9,329 nucleotides of DNA from an uncultured Olsenella sp. (lineage in GTDB: Bacteria > Actinomycetota > Coriobacteriia > Coriobacteriales > Atopobiaceae), in assembly GCA_900540955.1 (NCBI GenBank), contig UQIF01000040.1, positions 1 to 9,329 on the forward strand, read 5' to 3'. Positions within the stretch are counted from its first letter, which is position 1. Each line of letters starts with the position of its first letter. The notes beneath the pieces were generated by a model, which saw only the letters and a list, made by a program, of their open reading frames with translations, did no database searches and was not told the DNA's origin. Shown piece after piece: positions 6,422 to 9,329 of this stretch. Made by a program: the position numbers and the translations under genes.

Positions 6422-7712
6422 GGTGTCCTCCAACCTGCTGGTTCCTTTCCCGCTGGGTGGCCTCCTCGCGGAAGCTCACGCCGCGGAGCAGGGCATTTTT
6501 CCCGAACTTCTTTTGCACGGCAATGGTGGCCGCCGAGAGGCTGTGCTCTTCTTCCTCTGCGGCGACGTCGTCGAAGAGCGTGCGCGTGGCGAAGCCCTCG
6601 TCGCAGAGGCCGCCGAGCGAGACCGATAGCCTGCGCACGGCTCGTTCGGGGTCGCTGACCTCGTCGTAGAGCTCCAGCACGCGCGCAAGGATCTTTGCGC
6701 GCGAGTTCGTGAGCTCGCCGAGCTTGCGGGCGGCGCCCGCCGCCGGGGCCCCGGCGTCGTCCCACGAGTAGCCTACATAGAGCGAGACCGAGCCGCAGAC
6801 CAGGTGTTTCTCCACAAGGTCGAGCGCCGAGGCCGTGGCCATCTCCGAGAGCACGGTACGGGCCTCGGAGAAGCTGTAGTCCCGGGCGAGGACCTGCCCG
6901 TTGCTCGTGGAGTGCCCGTGCGGTCGGTACGCGTGGATATCGGTCATCGTGCAGGACTCGTAGCCCCAGGCGTGGTCGATGAGGTACTCCGCGTTCACGC
7001 CGAACTCCTTGTGCAGGAAGCGCTCGTCGACCTGCGTGATTCCGGCAAGGTCCCGCACGTTGTACTGGAGGAGCCGGCGTGCGATGCCCGGGCCGATGCC
7101 CCAGATGTCGGTGATGGGCCGGTGGTGCCAGATCTTTCGGCGGAACTCGCACTCGTCGAGGTAACCGATGTGGTCGTCCACGTGCTTCGCCGTGATGTCG
7201 AGGGCGACCTTGGCCAAAAAGAGGTTCGTGCCGATGCCCGCCGTCGCGCAGATCCCGCACTCGCGCTCGACGTCGGCCATGAGCTGGCGCGCGAGCGAGC
7301 GCGCATCGGTGCGGTAGAGCGAAAGGTAGGGCGTCGCGTCGATGAAGCACTCGTCGATGGAGTACACATGGATGTCCTGAGCGCTAATGCGTCGCAGGTA
7401 GATGCCGTAGATCTGTGCGGACACCTCCATGTAGCGCTTCATGCGCGGTGGGGCCATGGTGTAGTGGATGTGCTTAGGGATCTCGTAGACGCGACAGCGG
7501 GAGGGTACCCCGAGCGCCTTGATGGCCGGGCTTGCGGCGAGGCAGATGGTGGTCCGGCTGCGTTGCGGGTCGGCGACGACGAGGTTGTCCTTGAAGGGGT
7601 CGAGCCCGCGATCTACGCACTCGACCGAGGCGTAGAAGCTTTTGAGGTCGATGCACAGGTATGTGTGGCCCGTGTCCACCGGGTCGCGCCGAACTATGGG
7701 GTCTGGTCCCAT
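6411..7712 (-). CDS. Y-family translesion DNA polymerase (UvrX/UmuC-like, Gram-positive type)
   Basis: 433 residues. It copies past damaged template bases at low fidelity, without proofreading. Palm motifs: CIDLKSFYASVE (metal-binding Asp22) and VYSIDECFID (Asp120, Glu121). Then ATAGIGTNLFLAKVALDITAKH and the helix-hairpin-helix-like DIWGIGPGIARRLL, followed by the little-finger region. The C-terminus ends ATQRERNQQVGGHRAE, a tail I recognise from UvrX/YqjW-like polymerases rather than DinB. Start choice: the ATG at 7710-7712 has a near-perfect AGGAGG (7717-7722) four bases upstream; an upstream ATG at 7802 would add 30 non-homologous residues and reach into the divergent promoter region. It is first in a two-gene unit with the YolD-like gene, which begins inside its last codons. 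SOS control would be expected, but I find no canonical LexA box in the 149-base upstream spacer. Confidence 0.92.
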   Translation of the reverse strand: MGPDPIVRRDPVDTGHTYLCIDLKSFYASVECVDRGLDPFKDNLVVADPQRSRTTICLAASPAIKALGVPSRCRVYEIPKHIHYTMAPPRMKRYMEVSAQIYGIYLRRISAQDIHVYSIDECFIDATPYLSLYRTDARSLARQLMADVERECGICATAGIGTNLFLAKVALDITAKHVDDHIGYLDECEFRRKIWHHRPITDIWGIGPGIARRLLQYNVRDLAGITQVDERFLHKEFGVNAEYLIDHAWGYESCTMTDIHAYRPHGHSTSNGQVLARDYSFSEARTVLSEMATASALDLVEKHLVCGSVSLYVGYSWDDAGAPAAGAARKLGELTNSRAKILARVLELYDEVSDPERAVRRLSVSLGGLCDEGFATRTLFDDVAAEEEEHSLSAATIAVQKKFGKNALLRGVSFREEATQRERNQQVGGHRAE

Positions 7713-7811
7713 CTCGCCTCCTCTCTCGCGTTCCCTTATTCTGGAATACGGATTGGACAAGAAGGGCTGTGGACGTACCAGTTGCCACAAAGAATGCAAC
7801 ACTTGTTCGTA

Positions 7812-7817
7812 TATACT
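7812..7817 (+). promoter_or_regulatory. Candidate -10 box for thpR in the divergent spacer
   Basis: TATACT lies about 45 bases ahead of the thpR start, within GTATATAC (7809-7816), a short palindrome. TTGCCA (7782-7787) resembles a -35 but is 24 bases away, too far for a standard promoter. The opposite strand must carry the polymerase promoter in the same 7713-7861 spacer, but no clear hexamer pair is visible there. Confidence 0.35.
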
Positions 7818-7861
7818 CGGTATCGTTACCGTTCGCGGAGGTCAGGCGCAAAGGAGGCTGT

Positions 7862-8407
7862 ATGCGCGCATTCATTGCTTTGGAGATGCCGGAGGAGTTC
7901 GTGGATGCTGCGCAGGCTATGGCGCGCAGCCTCGAGCAGGTTGTCGACGGTCGGTTTGTCCCGGCACAGAACTACCACCTTACGCTGGCGTTTCTTGGCC
8001 AGATCGGCGAGGAAGAGGCGCGCGGGGCAATGGCGGCGATGGACGAGGCGTGCCTGGCGGCAGGTCCTGTGCCCGTCGACGCGGATGGCCTCGGCAGCTT
8101 CGGTAAGCGCGCGGGCGGTGCGGGGTTGTGGGTATCTGTGGCCAAAGATCCCGAGCTCATGGCCTTGGCGGAGCGCCTGCGCGCTTGCCTGCGTAATCAA
8201 GGTGTGGCGTTTGACGATGCGAATCCCTTCTTACCGCACGTGACGCTGGCACGACGGGTTCGCCTGCCCAAAGGCGAGCTCCCCGCGCTTGCGTTCCCGC
8301 TGCCGTGCGAGGCTGCCCGCGTCACGCTGTTCCGCAGCTACCTCGAGAAGACCGGCGCCCGGTACAAGGCGCTCTATACCGTTGAACTTGGAGAATCACA
8401 TGGCTAA
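7862..8407 (+). CDS. thpR: RNA 2',3'-cyclic 3'-phosphodiesterase (2H / LigT-like)
   Basis: 181 residues, normal for the family. It opens 2',3'-cyclic phosphate ends of RNA to 2'-phosphates, and some members also ligate tRNA halves in vitro. Both catalytic HxTx motifs of the 2H phosphoesterase fold are present: HLTLAFLG (about residues 39-46) and HVTLARR (about 126-132), spaced as expected. The N-terminus MRAFIALEMPEEF is the typical first strand (RxFIAL). The start ATG at 7862 has AAGGAGG (7851-7857) four bases upstream, and the open frame further 5' is not family sequence. Its last eight bases overlap the start of the flavin-reductase-like gene (ATGGCTAA shared), so the two are very likely co-transcribed and translationally coupled. 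The cellular role of ThpR is not well defined; the enzyme class is secure. Confidence 0.92.
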   Translation: MRAFIALEMPEEFVDAAQAMARSLEQVVDGRFVPAQNYHLTLAFLGQIGEEEARGAMAAMDEACLAAGPVPVDADGLGSFGKRAGGAGLWVSVAKDPELMALAERLRACLRNQGVAFDDANPFLPHVTLARRVRLPKGELPALAFPLPCEAARVTLFRSYLEKTGARYKALYTVELGESHG

Positions 8408-8978
8408 GCAGACCTGGGCCGGCGGAAACATGCTCTACCCGCTGCCGGCGGTAATGGTGAGCTGCGCAGACGCGTCCGGCAAGTCGGACATCATCACCAT
8501 CGCGTGGACGGGGACCGTCTGCACGAACCCGCCGATGCTCTACATCAGCGTGCGCCCCGAGCGCGCGAGCTATCCCATCATCCGCGAGTCCGGCGAGTTC
8601 GTGGTCAACCTCACGACCAAGCGCCTGCAGCGCGCCTGCGACTGGTGCGGCGCCCGCTCCGGCCGCGATTGGGACAAGTGGGCGGAGTGCCACCTCACCC
8701 CGGCGCCGGCGACCACGCTCTCCCACGCGCCCGTGATCGCCGAGAGCCCCGTGAACATCGAGTGCAAGGTCACCGAGGTCAAGGAGCTCGGGAGCCACCA
8801 CATGTTCCTTGCGAGCGTGGAGGCGGTGCAGGTGGAGGACGGGCTCCTTGACGACCATGGCCGCCTCGACCTCGCCCGGGCGGGCCTCACGGCCTACAGC
8901 CACGGCGAGTACTTCGAGCTCGGCCGCAGGCTCGGCACCTTCGGCTACGCCGTCCGGAAGGAAAAGAAGCGCAAGTAG
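8400..8978 (+). CDS. Flavin reductase-like, FMN-binding split-barrel protein
   Basis: 192 residues. The fold is the flavin-reductase / flavoredoxin type: NMLYPLPAVMVSCAD at the N-terminus, IITIAWTGTVCTNPPMLYIS with the cofactor-contacting segment, then RPERASYPIIRESGEFVVNL, and later HHMFLASVEAVQVED. Members bind FMN and act as NAD(P)H-flavin reductases or small electron carriers in anaerobes; the partner cannot be told from sequence. Two cysteines (ACDWCGARSG) lie near the middle. The C-terminus is basic (RKEKKRK). The ATG at 8400 lies in the end of thpR with GGAG at 8390-8393, six bases upstream, so translation is probably coupled. No functional link between the two products is evident. It ends 28 bases from the convergent recQ stop; I see no intrinsic terminator in that gap. 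Confidence 0.88.
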   Translation: MAKQTWAGGNMLYPLPAVMVSCADASGKSDIITIAWTGTVCTNPPMLYISVRPERASYPIIRESGEFVVNLTTKRLQRACDWCGARSGRDWDKWAECHLTPAPATTLSHAPVIAESPVNIECKVTEVKELGSHHMFLASVEAVQVEDGLLDDHGRLDLARAGLTAYSHGEYFELGRRLGTFGYAVRKEKKRK

Positions 8979-9006
8979 CCCATGCCGCGCGCTCCAAGCC
9001 CCCGGC

Positions 9007-9329
9007 TCAGTCGGCGAGGACGGCGAGGAACGCCTCGCCGTAGGCCTCGGCCTTCTTTGCGCCGACGCCGGAGACCTCGAGGAACTCCTCGGGCGTCCGG
9101 GGGTGCTTGGCGCACATGTCGGCCAGCGTCGCGTTGGTGAAGATGAAGTACGTGGGCACCTGCTGCTTTCGCGCGAGCTCACCGCGGAGGTTGACGAGCC
9201 GCTGGAAGAGCTGCTGGTCCGTGACCTCGGGAACCGACCCGGCCCCCGCTGCCCCGCCGGCGCGGCCGCCCGCCTTGCGCGCCGCGCGCGGCTTGCCGTG
9301 GGCGACCTTGAGGACGAGCGGCTCCCCCT
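9007..9329 (-). CDS. recQ: ATP-dependent DNA helicase RecQ, C-terminal part (HRDC domain), truncated by window edge
   Basis: Only the last ~107 codons are in the window; the rest lies beyond 9329. Read on the minus strand the protein ends with an HRDC domain: QLFQRLVNLRGELARKQQVP, YFIFTNATLADMCAKHP, RTPEEFLEVSGVGAKKAEAYG, then EAFLAVLAD and stop. This is the order and spacing of the RecQ C-terminus. Upstream, GEPLVLKVAHGKPRAARKAG followed by an Ala/Gly-rich stretch fits the end of the RQC winged helix and a flexible linker. RecQ unwinds DNA 3'-5' in recombination repair, and HRDC binds DNA or branched substrates. HRDC also occurs in RNase D and a few other helicases, so the recQ name is probable rather than certain. 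This frame has no ATG-to-stop reading frame inside the window because its start is missing. Confidence 0.85.
   Translation of the reverse strand, partial: GEPLVLKVAHGKPRAARKAGGRAGGAAGAGSVPEVTDQQLFQRLVNLRGELARKQQVPTYFIFTNATLADMCAKHPRTPEEFLEVSGVGAKKAEAYGEAFLAVLAD

Noticed and set aside
7713..7861. LexA/SOS box controlling the polymerase
   Set aside because: Looked for CGAAC-N4-GTTCG and related forms. Only GTTCGTATATACTC and TTCC..GGAA fragments occur, which do not make a convincing palindrome.
6804..8243. 479-residue plus-strand frame opposite the Y-polymerase and into thpR
   Set aside because: Antisense shadow in GC-rich DNA; its 3' part is an alternative frame of thpR, whose HxTx motifs are in the other frame.
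8382..8388. Further TTGAACT copy ahead of the flavin-reductase-like gene
   Set aside because: A single half-site inside the thpR coding end (VELGE codons), next to a GGAG ribosome binding site, without a partner; probably chance. A TTGAAC at 2279-2284 is likewise isolated.

Overview
This 9.3 kb window is GC-rich chromosomal DNA with compact genes on both strands and no phage, plasmid, insertion-sequence, tRNA, rRNA or CRISPR signal. The G/C-ending codons, strong AAGGAGG-like ribosome binding sites and gene content (a UvrA paralogue, a Gram-positive type Y-family polymerase with a YolD-like partner, an XRE-aminotransferase fusion) suggest a high-GC Gram-positive. My best guess is an anaerobic actinobacterium of the class Coriobacteriia (Collinsella/Olsenella-like). 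That placement is inference and rests on no marker gene.

Layout. Positions 1-1578 (+) hold the 3' part of a UvrA-family ABC ATPase. It converges on trmL, a tRNA wobble-base 2'-O-methyltransferase at 1614-2195 (-). Divergent from trmL is a Cof-type HAD phosphatase, 2321-3160 (+). A regulatory region at 3232-3323 with four AGTTCAA-type half-sites precedes a gene that fuses an XRE helix-turn-helix to an AlaA-like aminotransferase (3335-4840, +). The aminotransferase part has its own ribosome binding site and ATG inside the gene. Next comes 5011-5964 (+), a protein with a very acidic N-terminus, a possible winged-helix middle and about two dozen RGG repeats. It is followed by a strong intrinsic terminator (6009-6046) and an unusual cluster of inverted and direct repeats (6068-6147).

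On the minus strand, 7712-6131 forms a two-gene unit: a Y-family DNA polymerase followed by an overlapping small YolD-like gene. Divergent from it is a plus-strand pair with overlapping ends, thpR (RNA 2',3'-cyclic phosphodiesterase, 7862-8407) and a flavin-reductase-like protein (8400-8978). The window ends inside the C-terminus of recQ (9007-9329, -).

How the genes relate. UvrA-like, Y-polymerase/YolD and RecQ are all DNA repair or damage-tolerance functions, but they are separate transcription units and I see no single pathway island. TrmL, ThpR and the RGG protein are, or may be, RNA-related. The parts that look least ordinary are the XRE-aminotransferase gene with its internal start and upstream operator array, the RGG protein, and the repeat cluster at 6068-6147.
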